Assembly: GCA_029945375.1 (NCBI GenBank)
Contig: CM057067.1
Span: 310,001-374,000 of the forward strand
DNA length: 64,000 bases
DNA from: Agaricus subrufescens
Taxonomy: Eukaryota > Basidiomycota > Agaricomycetes > Agaricales > Agaricaceae
Reading direction: 5' to 3'
The notes under the pieces were generated by a model that saw only the letters and a program-made list of their open reading frames with translations, did no database searches and was not told the origin of the DNA. Each line of letters starts with the position of its first letter. Within the stretch, counting starts at the first letter, position 1. Shown piece by piece: positions 22,587 to 34,900 of this stretch. The translations under genes were made by a program, and so were the position numbers.

Positions 22587-25095
22587 ATGGCGACCTCGCC
22601 GGCCCATCGTTCGGCTTACTCAACGAGTCAGACGAATCTCCAAACTCCGTCCGCCGACTCCCGTCGCCGCCGCTTGAACTCGCCATCGCAGTCTTCGCTT
22701 AATATTGTATGTGTTCGTGGGTTTCAACGCGAAAAACTTGCTAAAGTCTTTGTAGCCAGAAGGAGGGCAACAACAGCAATTTGTCCGACCACCGTCACCG
22801 CTCCGTAATGGTTTTGTTCCGGACACTGGGACCGGCATTGATGTCAGTGCTAATCATGATGGCGACGACGACGACGACGCACATTGGGATGAACAATCTC
22901 TATCCCCTTCGTCATCTGTGTCTCAACTTGCTTCCAATCTTGCTCAACGAGTAGGATCCCTTGTCGACGGTATAAAACCTCGACATCAGCTCCCTACTGA
23001 TGAAGAGCTCGAGGCAGCAGCACAACGAGAACGCGATCGTAGCCGTCGCGAAGCCGAGGCAATTCTCAGCAAAGAAGCAGAACAACGTCGCCTCGTTGAA
23101 GATCGCGTGCTATCCATGATGCAAAATACGCGATCACTCCCGCCGCCTCCCTCTCGAGCAGAAAATGCATCCGAACCTCCCTCACCAGCAGGTTCTCACA
23201 AGGATCCTGACAACGTGAGCTGGTGGACGGCCGCAAAAAAGAGGCTCACGCCGACAAAGGACAAAGACCCTCTAACTCCTGCGCAGCAAGTCATTCACGA
23301 TGCCAAGACTCGCGAGAAGGAGCTGAGGAAGAGCAGCAAGGGGAAAGAGAAAGCCAATGACTGGCAGTCGCCTAACAGGCTTTCGGATTCGATTTTCAAT
23401 AACCTCAACCTGCCACCAGTGTCACCCCAACGCAAACCCGTCCCTGGTTCGCCTGTCTCTCCGACACCATCTCGGCCGAGTCTTTCGAATATGGCACCTA
23501 ATCTCTCGCCATCCCCTATGCGATCCGTTGAGAACCTTTCGTCTTCACCCTCACGCGAGGTTCCCCCTCTCTATGCCCAGTTCAATGGACAAGGAACGCT
23601 GGATGTACCGGGAACACTTTTAGTGATCGCCAAGCGTTTTGAAAAGCTTGAGAAGTGGACTGTGGGCCACGTTCGTGCTTTGGAGGAGCGTATGAATGAT
23701 GTTGAGCGGTGGCTTGTGGACAAAGAGAAGGAACGGGAGGAAAAAACGAATGTTACCACTGCAGGGGTGTCTTCCGGGCCTGAAGCTCAACTAGAGCTGA
23801 ATGAAATTCGCGAGGAGATTGGCGAACTACAAGGAAGAGTAGGCATGTTAGGCAGAGAGATGGCTCGACTTGCGACAGCGCCACCCAGTCTTTCCTCTGG
23901 ACCCTCTCGCCCTTCTCCGGTCGTTAACAACCCATCTCCGACAAGTTCTATGATCGCAGGCCATCATAGCCCTTCCAATTCTACATCGAATACGCCGCAT
24001 CACTCACGCCTTGTTTCTGTTACTGCGCGGGAGTCAACAAGCCCGCCTATGGTGTCTTCTTCCAACAAGTCATCTGGAACGAAATTGCCATATCCTGCTG
24101 GTGATTACGCCTCTCCTAACGATTCGTTCTCACCTCCCAACTCACCTCCCTCTACGAAAACGCGCCATATGTCCATACCCGGCCCTCCGATTACCCCTGG
24201 ACCCACTAATACATCCACACCTATCAGCTCTGCACCTACATCATCTATCGTTCGTGCTGTTTCCCCGGTCTCGTCGTTGACCAATATCAAGCAGACGGCC
24301 TCACCGTCCGCCTCTATCACCAGCTTAACAAAGTCTAGCGGAGCTAGCCCTAATCTTCCGGCCCCTAAAGCTCAAAAACGACACTCTAGTGTCAGTCCGA
24401 CACCACGAAAGCGATATACCGTTGCGCTTGGTGAACCTATCAGATCCCAATCACCACATGAGGAAGAGACCACGCCGCAGTCGTCGAGCAAGAGAAACAA
24501 TACTGGGACGCCTATTTCGTTTAATAAACCTCAAACTTCTATTGGAACTGCTATGTTCTCGAATTCTCAAGCAACTACTGGGGAAAGTGGGAATGAAGAC
24601 GAAGAAGGATTTCAGGATGAAACTATTGGGAAATCTACTGCGAGACTGGTCACCTCGAATGTCGGAGGTGGTGGTAGTCATGAGAGCGGAGATGTCTTTG
24701 CGTCGAGTAAAGGCCCTTACAGGCCTCACGAAACCACTTCTCAACCAAGTACGAGGCCGCCCAGAAGACCTCGCCCCCAATCCACTTACTCGTACGGGAC
24801 TCCTTCACATAGCGTTGAACCACCGCAAGCGTCCATTCAGCCCCTCAAACTTCGCGTTCGATCTAAATCCACGGACAGATTTGGTTCTATGGATAGTTTG
24901 AGTAGCGTCAGCTCATTGTCCTCTACTGGTTCTGGTAAATTCGTTGATCCGTTGTTGTTGAGGAAGCAGGAGCAGGAGCAGGTGAAGAAGGAGAGGGGGA
25001 GGAGTAGGAGTACGGTGCAGAACCCGAGAGGGAAAATACCTATAGGACAATTGGTTGCGTTCTTTGATGGGGATAAGAAGGACTCAAAATCCTGA
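22587..25095 (+). CDS. Conserved-looking disordered protein with a central coiled coil, function unknown
   Basis: Exon 1 is 22587-22706 (MATSPAHRSAYSTSQ), a 49-nt intron GTATGT...GTAG follows, and exon 2 is 22756-25095, ending TCC TGA; total 819 aa without breaks. The N-terminal third is charged and helical (EELEAAAQRERDRSRREAEA). Around residues 325-420 the segment LYAQFNGQGTLDVPGTLL is followed by heptad-like helices (RFEKLEKWTVGHVRALEERM; LNEIREEIGELQGRV) that should form a coiled coil. The next 350 residues are Ser/Pro/Thr-rich, with many SP and TP sites. The C-terminus holds KFVDPLLLRKQEQEQ and GKIPIGQLVAFFDGDKK, short motifs likely to be interaction sites. No enzyme domain or membrane segment is visible. 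I do not recognise the family; it looks like a single-copy host gene. Confidence 0.8.
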
Positions 25096-25355
25096 TCTAA
25101 GAGAGGGGGGTGTTTTTGCTTTATGTTTGCTTGCGTCTTGAACTGCTTCGTATTATCCAACTATTTTGTGTACTCATCTTTAATAGCTTGAATCGACGGT
25201 TTACCTTGTTTGTTTGATTATTCATGTTGGGTGATAGTGATAGTGTGTATGATACTTGAGTCTTGATGCTTAGCTTGACTGTTGTCTTTATGCCTTGGAC
25301 AATAGACACGGGTTTATTTAGTGGGGTATATAGGGCTATTGACCATATAGCTGGT

Positions 25356-25473
25356 ATCCACGGCCATAGGACTTTGAAAGCACTGCATCCCGTCCGATCT
25401 GCGAAGTTAAACAGAGTGCCGCCTAGCTAGTACCGCGGTGGGGGACCACGTGGGAATCCTCGGTGCTGTGGTT
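25356..25473 (+). rRNA. 5S ribosomal RNA gene
   Basis: 118 nt from ATCCACGGCCATAGGAC to the closing GGTGCTGTGGTT, in the order of fungal 5S rRNA: the GAAAGCACTGCATCCCGTCC loop A/helix region, the GATCTGCGAAGTTAA internal control region, and GGTGGGGGACCACG. The first and last bases pair (ATCCACGGC with GCTGTGGTT). GTATATAGGG about 25 bases upstream resembles a TATA-like pol III element. Several positions differ from the 5S consensus I remember (ACTTTG, GCGAAG, CCTAGCTAG), so it may be a minor variant or an early pseudogene. Confidence 0.93.
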
Positions 25474-25479
25474 TTTCTT
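25472..25479 (+). terminator. Pol III T-run terminator
   Basis: TTTTTCTTTTT follows the 5S 3' end directly, as expected for RNA polymerase III termination. Confidence 0.8.
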
Positions 25480-25594
25480 TTTCGGCACCCGTAACGGAAC
25501 AGGAGTGTGGGAAATCAGAATCAATCCGATCAATTTTTGGGATTGATGCTTGTTTGGTATTTCGCATCCCGAAACTTTATTCTACCCAGACTCC

Positions 25595-28057
25595 ATGGAC
25601 GACGGAAACTCCGTAACGACCAAACTCCTGACACTCCTCAACGTATCTGCTACGAAAATTGGAAAACGTAAACGAACGTATGAAGAGCATTTTGTGCCTA
25701 CGAACAAGCTTAATAAACGAAAGTCGGCTTCGTTTGTTGTTGCTGATGAACCTGTGCAACGTGAAGATGCGGATCAAGGTGGAAAAGTGGGGGAGGATGT
25801 TGATATGGATTCTGTAGTAGTCGAGGAGGGCAAGGAGAATGTAGAGGATGATGGGACTGACGGTAAGTGATACTTTTGCCCTTCCATCCCATATGTTTTA
25901 TCTTTTGAACAGACGCCACTGGTAGTTACGAGAAGCACTTCGGAAACGGCCCTACCGTTCTCACAGAGTCATCTCGAGCGGCTGTTGACTCTCGTTCTTG
26001 GAAGTCTACAAATGAAAAACTCGGATCGTTAGGTCCAGCCAAAATTTCGACAGTGGGATCGTCAGAGGCGACCACAGCATCATTACCTTCACCAGATGTA
26101 AGTCTGCTCGTGTTTTATGTGACTCTATGCTGATCTTTGTTAGATACTGGATCGATTAAAAGCAACATTCAAGGATTGTCAAGCCAAGTCCTCTCCTAGT
26201 AAGTCGTCATAGTTATTCCTTGTCATCTGGCGACTGAGATCCAACAAGAAACTAGTCAACTCCAAAATGACCTCTTATCGGTTCTTTCTACGCGACGCGA
26301 CCTCTACTGTACTCATATACCACTCGAAACACGTCCAAGTACGCGCGAAGCTATCGCTTTACACGCTCTTAATCACATAACGAAGTAAAAAACCGTTCCT
26401 TCTCTGTTACCTGCCAACCTGATTTCTTGTCATAGAAAACGTCGTCGGGTCTTAAAAAACAACGAACGCCTCGCTCATGCCTTAAAATCCAATCCTGATC
26501 AACCACCAGAAGATGTCCAAGACCAAGGATTCACACGTCCTTCTGTCCTTATACTTCTTCCATTCCGCTCCTCCGCAATAAATTGGTTCAATGCTCTCAC
26601 GTCCCATACTCCCTCTCCCTCATACCAAGTTGAAAATCAGTCTCGATTTCTATCGGAATATGGTCTACCTGCTGGTGCGGTGGATAAGCTGGCCACAGCA
26701 GACCCAGGTGTATACCCACCGGATCATATGGATACTTTTCGAGGAAATGTCGATGATAATTTCAGGATTGGAGTGAAGATGACTAGGAAGAGTGTTAGGA
26801 TGTTTATGGAGTTTTATGGTTGTGATATTGTCCTGGCTAGTCCGCTCGGTCTGAGGAGATCGATCGACAAGGAAAAGTTCGTGGTTTTTCACTCTGGGGT
26901 TTGATTTGGTGATTGATGGGTAGATGAAAAGGCATGCAGATTACTTATCATCGATAGAAATTCTCATCATCGACCAAATGGAAGCTCTAACGATGCAGAA
27001 CTGGGACCATGTGAAGGTTATTGTCTCCGCTCATTTTCGTTTCAGGACATATACTTACCTTGGCCATAGTTTGTGCTTTCGCATGTAAACCAACTGCCAA
27101 AAGAGTCACACGACACTGATTTTTCACGTATCAAATCTTGGTACCTTGATGGACAGTGCGTTTTATTATTTCCCTTCACATTAACCTCAATCTCAATACA
27201 TTTTTCTTTGCCTAATCTTCAAGTGCCTCATATCTTCGTCAAACAATCGCCCTTACAGCATATGAAACACCGGAAACGAGAGCACTGTACAATTCACTCA
27301 CAAACGTTGCTGGAAAAATCCGTACTGAACAACTTTATTCGCCAATACCCGTTCCAGAGGGTATCAACCAAGTATGTATTCATGCTCAGTCCCTCCGTAC
27401 CTGGCCGGTTTCTAAGTAATCTTCTAGGCTTTAGTACATTTTGATTGCACGTCACCACAGGATGAGCCCGATAAACGATTCCACCACTTCACAACTCAGC
27501 TTCTCCCTGCGCTCCTCAAGTCAGCGGTACAGAGCGTGAATACGATCGTGTTTATTCCCTCTTCGTTCGATTTTATAAGAATACACAATTGGTTCAGGAA
27601 GCAATCAGGTGTTGATTTTACCATCCTCTCCGAGTGCGTTTAAATCTACTTTGGCCTGTTTTTAGTGGCAAGCTGTTGATGGTTATGAAATAGGTACTCA
27701 ACAAACCAAGAGGTTTCGCGTGCTAGACAAGCCTTTTTCAAAGGCACAAAATCATTCTTACTCATAAGCGAGCGGTTCCATTTTTACAAACGGTAACGTC
27801 TTGTTTCCCTCTCCACTCCTTTTTGGCTCTTATATATTTTACTAAGGTATAAAATCCGTGGTATACGCAACTTTGTGTTTTACGCTCCCCCTTCCCATCC
27901 CCAATTCTTTACCGAGTACTTGTCATATCCATTCCTCGATGATGGTGTTGAGGCCTCGGATGTGACTTGTAAGGTATTGTACTCAAAGTTTGATTGGTTA
28001 AAGTTGGAGAGGATTGTTGGAACCGAGGCAGGGTTGGAGCTGATAAAGGGCATTTGA
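25595..28057 (+). CDS. UTP25: U3 small nucleolar RNA-associated protein 25 (UTP25)
   Basis: Component of the small-subunit processome, needed for early cleavages of pre-18S rRNA in the nucleolus; related in fold to DEAD-box proteins but lacking helicase motifs (family knowledge). Exons: 25595-25862, 25913-26097, 26144-26198, 26249-26384, 26436-26880, 26924-27016, 27070-27155, 27224-27371, 27461-27633, 27694-27792, 27847-28057; 1899 nt, 632 aa, no breaks. An acidic N-terminus is followed by [94 protein letters not shown] and [21 protein letters not shown], the usual order in UTP25. An upstream in-frame ATG at 25550 is possible. The smallest intron is 43 nt (26881-26923). Confidence 0.93.
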
Positions 28058-28394
28058 AGAACTGGCAATAGGGCGTCGTCTTCTGGTTCACTTTGCGAGT
28101 CGTTCCGGTGGCATGTTTATATCTCAACGATTCCAATGGGGCAACATTATGGCATGCGCTTTTGTATCATCGGCAGAATCGTCTGGTCTTCAGGTACCTG
28201 GCATCCTGCAAGTCTGGCATCGCGTCCATTTATAGGCCGTGACTTTCTTAACGATGTTATCGGTGGCCAATGGCGACTTCGCTCAAACTTAAATCTGCAT
28301 CTACACATTTACTGGATTGTGCGCACGGCCGCCTATTCAATGTGACGCGATACATTGGTGACTTATGTTACTAATTAGCCAAGCGACCTTCAGG

Positions 28395-28630
28395 ATGAAC
28401 GAGTATTTTCACTGTTCAGCCCTCAATCAGCTAAAAGCCATCCAAAAATTATAAAAGCACACCGACCATGCTTGTCATTTTTTCAGACAAGAGTTTCTTA
28501 ATTCCCTCCACTACATCGTCGATTGAGATACGTTTAGTGATCAGTTTCGCGATGCCCTTGAGTTTTCCGGAGGTAATCATTTACCAGGTTATACGGTGAT
28601 ACCCGCTCCACGTGAGGAGGTTTGGACACT
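28395..28630 (-). pseudogene. 3' fragment of a zinc alcohol dehydrogenase gene
   Basis: The sequence downstream of UTP25 is collinear with 50745-51290, which carries the 3' end of the alcohol dehydrogenase at 51091-52833. Here only the last exon region remains (in reverse, ...GGCATCGCGAAACTGATCA, TCTCAATCGACGATGTAGTG). It then degenerates near 28600. Transcription would have been convergent with UTP25. Confidence 0.75.
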
Positions 28631-29461
28631 TGGTGTTAAAAAGGTTCGCCTCTGAAAACGGCAGCTGCAGAATCTTCTCTCACACTGGATGACTTGCCGC
28701 AGAGCTGAATTTCTAAATTCTAAAACACTTAAAAGGAAATATTTCGTACAGCGGAACTATCCGCTCCCCAAATCGAGCGTTGCCATCAGCTGGTCTTGAA
28801 ACTAACTGCTTTCTAAACCTTAAATCAAGAAGAGGCCCTCCCCCTCCCCCTTCCAGAATTCTGAACGTTGCAAACTCGGCTAATCATAGTTTCACACACT
28901 AAACCATCACGTGTAAGATCTATCGCCCTCAGGGTGTTGCGGGACACTAGTATATGTATATGGTATATCGGTACGGATTTAGGCATCATAAAGTGTTCAC
29001 TGCTCCCCACCTTTGCCAAATGTCATTGGCAGGCTAAGGATGCTAGTTGCAAGTACATTGGATAAACTATCAATGTAATTTAGTCAACTTTACTGAAGCC
29101 ACTAACAATGGGTGACTACACGAACAACGAGACCTGGAAATTGAACAGATACGAATGTCTCTACTCAGGGAAGAGGGAAAGGGAAGCTGAATTACTATAC
29201 TCGTCGCCCTCACTACTACTTAAGCTTAATAACTGTTATGTACGACTTTCTACCACCACCTACCGGTGTCCCAGTGGTCTCAAACTTCAACTTGATCTGT
29301 GAGAGGCAAAGACAACGTCATAGGCAATTTTACATTTGCATTTAGAACATGGTCTGCAGTTTTGCATAATTTATGTGAGTCGTTGGGGTCCGAAACTCAT
29401 TAAGGTTTACAGCAATTTTAGAATCTCTAAATCCTGCAGCAAGTCATCCACTATCACATTT
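28631..29461. other. Intergenic, upstream of small-family copy 5
   Basis: No supported gene. The final 100 bases must include the promoter of the gene at 29462; they do not match the upstream sequence shared by copies 2 and 4. Confidence 0.5.
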
Positions 29462-30028
29462 ATGTCTGACACTGTTCTTGACCTTAATCCCCACTTCAAT
29501 GGCAAGAAAGGAATATCTCACAACAGCTTGTGTATCGTTGGTGGCCTCTTCATTGAGGGTAAGGAGGGCATGCAATGGTTCGAGAATATCACTGGCATGA
29601 AACTTGCAGAAGATCACTCTGAGGATATCAGTGTCGTGAGCTCCCTGAGGCATAGAATCAAGGAACATGGTTTAACTCAATCATGTCGTGTCTATCTCAT
29701 TGATCCCTGCACTGCGCGTTGTCACATCACCGATGGGCATCCTATCGACCCTAGAGCTTGGGACTTCCTCGTCATCACCTATATTGAATGCAGGCCTTTT
29801 TATCATGATGGAGTCGGTGGTTGTAACTACATTGTCAATGAAGAGAGGAAGCTGCATCCTGGAGTGAAAGAGGCGAAATTGAAGGAACAATTGAAGGAGT
29901 TGTTTGGTATGTTGTGGCCTGTATATCTTTCATTGCCTTGCTGATGCGAATCTCTTCTAGGAGTTGAAGCTACTGGCTACAAGAGTCAATACTGTGACCT
30001 GTTCTACTCATGGCTAGTTTGTTATTGA
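29462..30028 (+). CDS. Small multicopy protein of unknown function, copy 5 (best-preserved)
   Basis: Exon 1 is 29462-29906, a 54-nt intron (GTATGTTGTGG...TCTTCTAG) follows, and exon 2 is 29961-30028, ending TGT TAT TGA: 170 aa. The two-exon model rests on the conservation of frame and residues after the splice junction in copies 2/3 and 5 (GYKSQYCDLFYSWLV). Without splicing the frame would end about 12 codons into the intron. The protein is soluble-looking, with no signal peptide or membrane helix. Several cysteines are shared between copies (C-IVGG, IDPC-xx-C, GGC, QYC). I cannot assign a fold or function. It is the only copy here with neither a nonsense codon nor an insertion. Confidence 0.8.
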
Positions 30029-30079
30029 TACAATATACCTCTTCGTTTACTACCTGTTAGTACTTTTGACTTCCTGTGG

Positions 30080-30192
30080 CTGTATTTCCAGCATGGATGG
30101 CTTATACACGTATATTTACGACAGGAGCCCCTGCTGAATTCGTAAACAGTGACCTACATGTACCTTGTAATTGGAAGTTTTGGAAGATTATC
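30080..30192. repeat. Tail of the duplicated small-family unit
   Basis: GCATGGATGGCTTATACACG through AGATTATCCTGTTT closely matches 22150-22262 downstream of copy 4. It marks the downstream limit of the unit that was copied together with the gene. Confidence 0.65.
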
Positions 30193-30442
30193 CTGTTTTA
30201 CACTAACCTCAATCTCAATATACATATTTCCTCAATCTTCCAATGTATCATATTCTCGTCAAACAATCAGCCTCACAGCATATGAAACACCAAAAACAAG
30301 AGCACTGTATAATTCTCTCACAAATGTTGCTGGGAAAATTTGTACCAAACAACCTCACTCGCCAGTACCCATTCCAGAGGGTAATAATCATGTACTCGTG
30401 CCCCATTTAGCTAGCTGATTAGTAATCCTGTATGTTTTAGTG
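30193..30442 (+). pseudogene. UTP25 fragment (exon 8 and part of intron 8)
   Basis: Matches 27170-27440 of the intact UTP25 gene, including the codons for [20 protein letters not shown], with many substitutions. It ends inside the intron at TTTTAGTG (30435-30442), the left target duplication of element X. The remainder of this copy reappears at 50686. Confidence 0.85.
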
Positions 30443-30482
30443 CTGTTTTCGGATAGGTGATAGTTGAATGATGCATCAGGAT

Positions 30483-32696
30483 CACCTGTGCCTGCCAAAA
30501 TCACCCTCGTGCTATAAATGTCAAAGGGGGTTGTATGACATATAATGCTAGTAGGCTTTGATCTGAAACCGTCATATAGCCATTATCTAGTGCCCCAATT
30601 ATGTATTTGAGCACTTGAACACGCTCACACTTACTCCCTGGCATGCCTCTGCTGCCTGATGGCTGATCAATGCCTGTCCCATGTGAATGCTGTCATGCTC
30701 ATTGACCCCTCGCTGTTCACAACCCCTCCCATGCTCCCTCCTGCCATGATTTCACCCCTCTCTGTCATCATCCTGCCATCAGTCCCATCCCATCACTCAG
30801 CAGTCTTCCCACACCCCATCTGTCCGCTATCACCTTCATCCATCATCCGGCACTCTCCTCATCACTCAGCATCCCCTCCTTGTTATTCCTTGTCCCTCCC
30901 ATGCCCACAACCACCATCAAGTGCCTTCCCACCCCGCCATCACTTCTCCTTAATCACACGGCACTCTTCTCATCACCTTGGCACCCTTCTCATCACCTCA
31001 GCACTCTTCTCATCACCTCCCACGTCCTTCCTCTGCCTTTCCCCGCCCTTGACTCCCATCACGTTCAAGAGACTAGATCGGTGTGAATGTGGAAAATAAA
31101 ATATAAAATATAACATTGAATGCAAATGCAACCCTTTGAATTACACCGAGTCTCGAGTGCGGTTTGTGGGGAGAATAAATCAGAAAGAAAGTGAAAGTAA
31201 GCATCTCAATTAAGTATTAAATGAAAATAGGGGTAGAATAGAAATGTGAAACAAGTCTCGACTGAATAGAGACCTCTTCTAGACCTATGCTGCTTTGATT
31301 AGAACCTTCATGATGAGTGGCTAAGCTCACGACAACTGTCGTCAATAGGATGGGTTAGACACCTATCTAGGAGGGGTAGTGAGTCTGCCCTAGTGATGCC
31401 TCAACAAACTCAGAGAGCCTTGACCTGCCTTTGTGCTTCAAGACAGACTGCAAGACAAGTCAAGCTAGCACCAAATGCTATCGCGATCCTATTAGACCAG
31501 TGAAGATACTCTCTCGAGCAGAACACAAGACCTTCTGAGTTGAGAAAGAACTTAAGAAATGCTTAGAACACTGCAAAGTTTAACCAAACTTGATTTCACT
31601 TGCACAGCGCTTGGGCAAAGATTCGATCCTGAACCTCGTCCTTGACTGGCAACTATATATGATACACAACAAAAAACTGAGACAAAATAAACAAATATGA
31701 AACAAATAACCAAGTCTGTATCCAGTGCTGAATGGGTATAGTCTCCTCGACTCATCTTTCTCCACCAATCAACAGTCTCGACTATTCAGTCTCCTCGACT
31801 GAACATTGCACTTGTCCAATCTCCCACTCCTCATTGGCTAACGGGCTTCTAACCCTAGACCCTAGTCTAGAAACTCTCGAGGCGCATCCCCCACTGATTA
31901 ACCTGTCAATAAGATGTCCTCAATTAGACTAAGCTTCTATCTTGCCTTTAGTTGCTTCAAGATTATCACTATTACTGCCTGATCCAGAGTCTTGACCAAC
32001 AATTCCAACAGTCTCGATTCAGATTTATTCAGTCTCGACATGTGTGAGTCGTCTACTTCCTAGCCCTTTCCTTATTAGGCAGGTAGTAGTTATAGATTTG
32101 GTTTAGCATAAGGTCCGCTGAAAGAACTGTGTTCCGCTAAGTCCTTGAGCCATCCCATAGCCAACCTCGATGATAATTCCCAACAAAGTCTCCCTAGACT
32201 CAGTCTCGAGACTTCCATTTTAAAGTCCTCGAACATGATTATATTTCCCCTAGCAGTACAGTTTTCCTGCTAGGAATCGTGGATGCAATCTCAACTGTTC
32301 CCTAGGTCAACCTCTCTTCACACATGTCCTCGACTGAGCTTATCTCTAACTGGGTGACCAATTGTTCATTCTTGAACTTAATATGTACACCTAGCCACAT
32401 TAAACATATATTTTCACACGTAAAATGGCTGGGGCCATAACAACATCTCCCTCACGGCCCTCCTCTACCAATCTCTCTTGTGCCCTCGCTCTTCAGTCAC
32501 CCATTATTGCATAGCACTCTCTGGCACAGCCAGCTTCCTGCAGGCTTCCTGCTCACTGGCTCCTTCCCACTCACTGGCTCCTTCGCCACTCCGGCATGCA
32601 CTGCCAATGTTCCCACCATAGTTACTATTACAATATCAAATGCTTGAAACAAAAATAACTGCAAATGACTCAGAGCACCCCTAGGTTGATAAGATG
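30483..32696 (+). repeat. KDZ left terminal inverted repeat (interrupted by an LTR)
   Basis: Reading inward from CACCTGTGCC to AGCACCCCTAGGT, it matches the reverse complement of 39053-39836 closely. Removing the LTR at 31065-32442 restores collinearity. It contains a TATAAAT about 45 bases inside the end and long C-rich stretches; the open frame there is not convincingly a gene. Confidence 0.85.
31065..32442 (-). repeat. 1.38 kb LTR-like repeat, copy 2, inside the KDZ inverted repeat
   Basis: Same family as 3166-4549. The uninterrupted right inverted repeat (near 39270) shows the empty site. Left of the insert stands ACGT (31061-31064) and right of it ACAT (32443-32446), a 4-bp duplication with one C-to-T type change, the same length as in copy 1. 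In reverse it starts TGTTATGGCCCC and ends AGTCTCTTGA. Confidence 0.88.
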
Positions 32697-32918
32697 ATCT
32701 GATGATTGGTCGCTGCAGACAGTGAGATAATAATAAACAATGGCACATGTGATAATTAACACACAACATTGATTCACATGCTTTGTGTGATCACTGTTGA
32801 ATCTTGATGCAATGTTGATTGTTGATTGTCATGTGGTGTTGACGTGATGTTGATTCACACGTGTCATGTGTTGATGCTCATATGTGTCATGTGTTGTGAC
32901 GCAACAATAATATACACC
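32697..32918. repeat. KDZ left subterminal region
   Basis: Contains repeated variants of CATGTGTTGA, GTCATGTG and TTGATTC (for example around 32820-32900). Matching motifs occur in inverted arrangement near the other end (38628, 38651, 38778). They may be transposase-binding sites. Confidence 0.5.
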
Positions 32919-34900
32919 CTACTGCGTAGCCAATGATTCTAAGTGAATGACACTTGACAACATTGTATACCTCTGGTCAATTTCTTGCAATTTATCCGCT
33001 TCAGAGTCATCAAGATCCTCCTCCTCATGATTTTTTAGCTCCCCTGAAACAGCTGGCGGTTGACCCTCAACCTCTAGATCACTGTCATCGATATCAAGAT
33101 TGATGTGCCTGGAACAATCAGTACTTTGGCCCGGAATTATACTGCCACTGAATCCCGGATTGCCAGCTAGTTTTAGGAACCTACGCATATGCAAGTCCTT
33201 GAATCACATAGACTTGAGGTGAAGACGTTTAATCTGATGGGCAATGAGGTTATTTGATTGAGCCACTTTCTTCTCCATTGCACATAGATACTTGTCTTCA
33301 TCATGGAAATAAGTGACAACTCGGCAGATCTCAATATTAACATGTTTGATTTCTTCATGTGCCCAAATGATCTTGAAATGTTGGTCCATGAGAGTGCGGG
33401 ACTGAGGTCGTGCCCATGGGCACTGAGTAATGTCTTCACAACAATCGCAGAGGAGTGAAAAATCTGTAAGAAATGCATAGTCGACGACCTGATCCCAAGT
33501 CAACTTCTGGCATGGGGGCATCATTTCTGCTGCAGCTGAGTTGTATCAATCAATGGCATTCCGTATAGCTTGTGAGCATTGACAAAGTGTGTTACCAATA
33601 TGTTTACACATTTTGTAACCTGATAGATGTGGATTAGCACTACCTTATACAATAGAGACTAGGCATGCCCACCTGTTTGCGATATATTCATTTTTGTAAG
33701 TTCAAAAAGTCGGGAGACTACCAGAGACTCAAGTTCATCCAAGCAGCGTTGATAATGCTGGTGTATGAACAGAGTAGCAGCTTTATTCCACTCCGGTGAA
33801 CCCAGTACCCACTGCTCTCCAGGTAGGATGTCTAGCATATGTTCAAGATCTTGAACCCTGTCAAGAGTCTTTCCAAACTGCTCTCGTGTGTGCATCAGCC
33901 GTAGACCGTGGCTTTGGTTTTGACAAGGCTGCTTGCCAGAGCTAATGGAACCAGGGGTAGTGATGGGAGGTTGATATGCAATGAAGTTTGCCTGTTGCTT
34001 TTGAATGTCATCTCTGAAGTCAATGTTGAACGAGATATTTTTGAAGTAAAGAACTACTCACTGAAGTGAATTGAGCTTAACCAATGCTCAGTAGTAGTCA
34101 ATGTATAGAGTCTCTACCTCAGGTTCCTTTGATTGCTCCAGGAGATATTCACACTCCTCTCTAAGCCAGTCATTGAAGACACCAGCATCAGGAATTCCCG
34201 CCCTGTGCATTGTGTTGTAGAGATCCTGTTCACTGGCAATTATCTGGAGTGCTTGTTTGTAGTTATTGACAAGGAATTCACCTGAGGTGTTGAATTCAAT
34301 TATTCAGAGTACGCAAAAAGGTGTGGGGGTTCAACGCACTGAGGTTTTGTGATGTTTCAGTGATATCCGTATGCTTCATGTATTCAGTGATGTGTTGCCG
34401 GCGGTGGAAAGCACTTGAATACCTGACAGAACTGGCCAAGGCATTGGATTTTGAAAAAAACTGTTCACATCCCTCCAGATCCTCAAGTCCAAGTCCTTCA
34501 ACATACATTGTCAAGTTTGAGAGTTGGCAGAGTTGATTGTGGGCATGGCCATGGAATGCGCCAACTAGAGTTTTGAGGCACAGATCCTGCACTTTATCCC
34601 CCAATCCACTCTGAGCTAATGTAGCACTGAATTGATAACCAATATCATACCCTACCCCTATCCCAGCTCCAAACGTGTCTAGGAGCTTTTTGACGATGGC
34701 CAAGGGATACTTGGCTCTAGAAAAAATCTCCATATTATCAAGGGCTCAAGGCAGAAACATATATAGCACTTACAACTCCCCACTACAAACCATATCTGCA
34801 ACAAGTAGAGCATATCCATGGTGACAAGGGGCTAGAAAAATCCCAGTCTCATCAAACACCCCCCACATCGCATGTACGAAATGTTGGCTGCTCAAGGCTT
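32919..34900 (-). pseudogene. KDZ transposase, 5'-truncated and decayed
   Basis: Recognised from FDETGIF, ADMVCSGEL, KYPLAIVKKLL, GYDIGYQFSATL, LVGAFHGHAHNQLCQL, GLGLEDLEGCE, SNALASSVRYSSAFHRRQ and the following C-terminal region, which ends with TAG at 32919. An intron separates about 34776 from 34733. The N-terminal CxC zinc regions and first catalytic segment are missing upstream of about 34900. At least two in-frame stops (near 33545 and 33200) and frame breaks around 34040-34280 make it inactive. KDZ transposases act in the nucleus on the element ends; this copy could only move if supplied in trans. Confidence 0.85.

Noticed and set aside
30659..31099. Pro/Ser-rich frame (MADQCLSHVNAV), repeated at 39118-39660
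   Set aside because: It lies in the KDZ inverted repeats, is interrupted by an LTR in one copy, and its Pro/Ser content follows from C-rich base composition.
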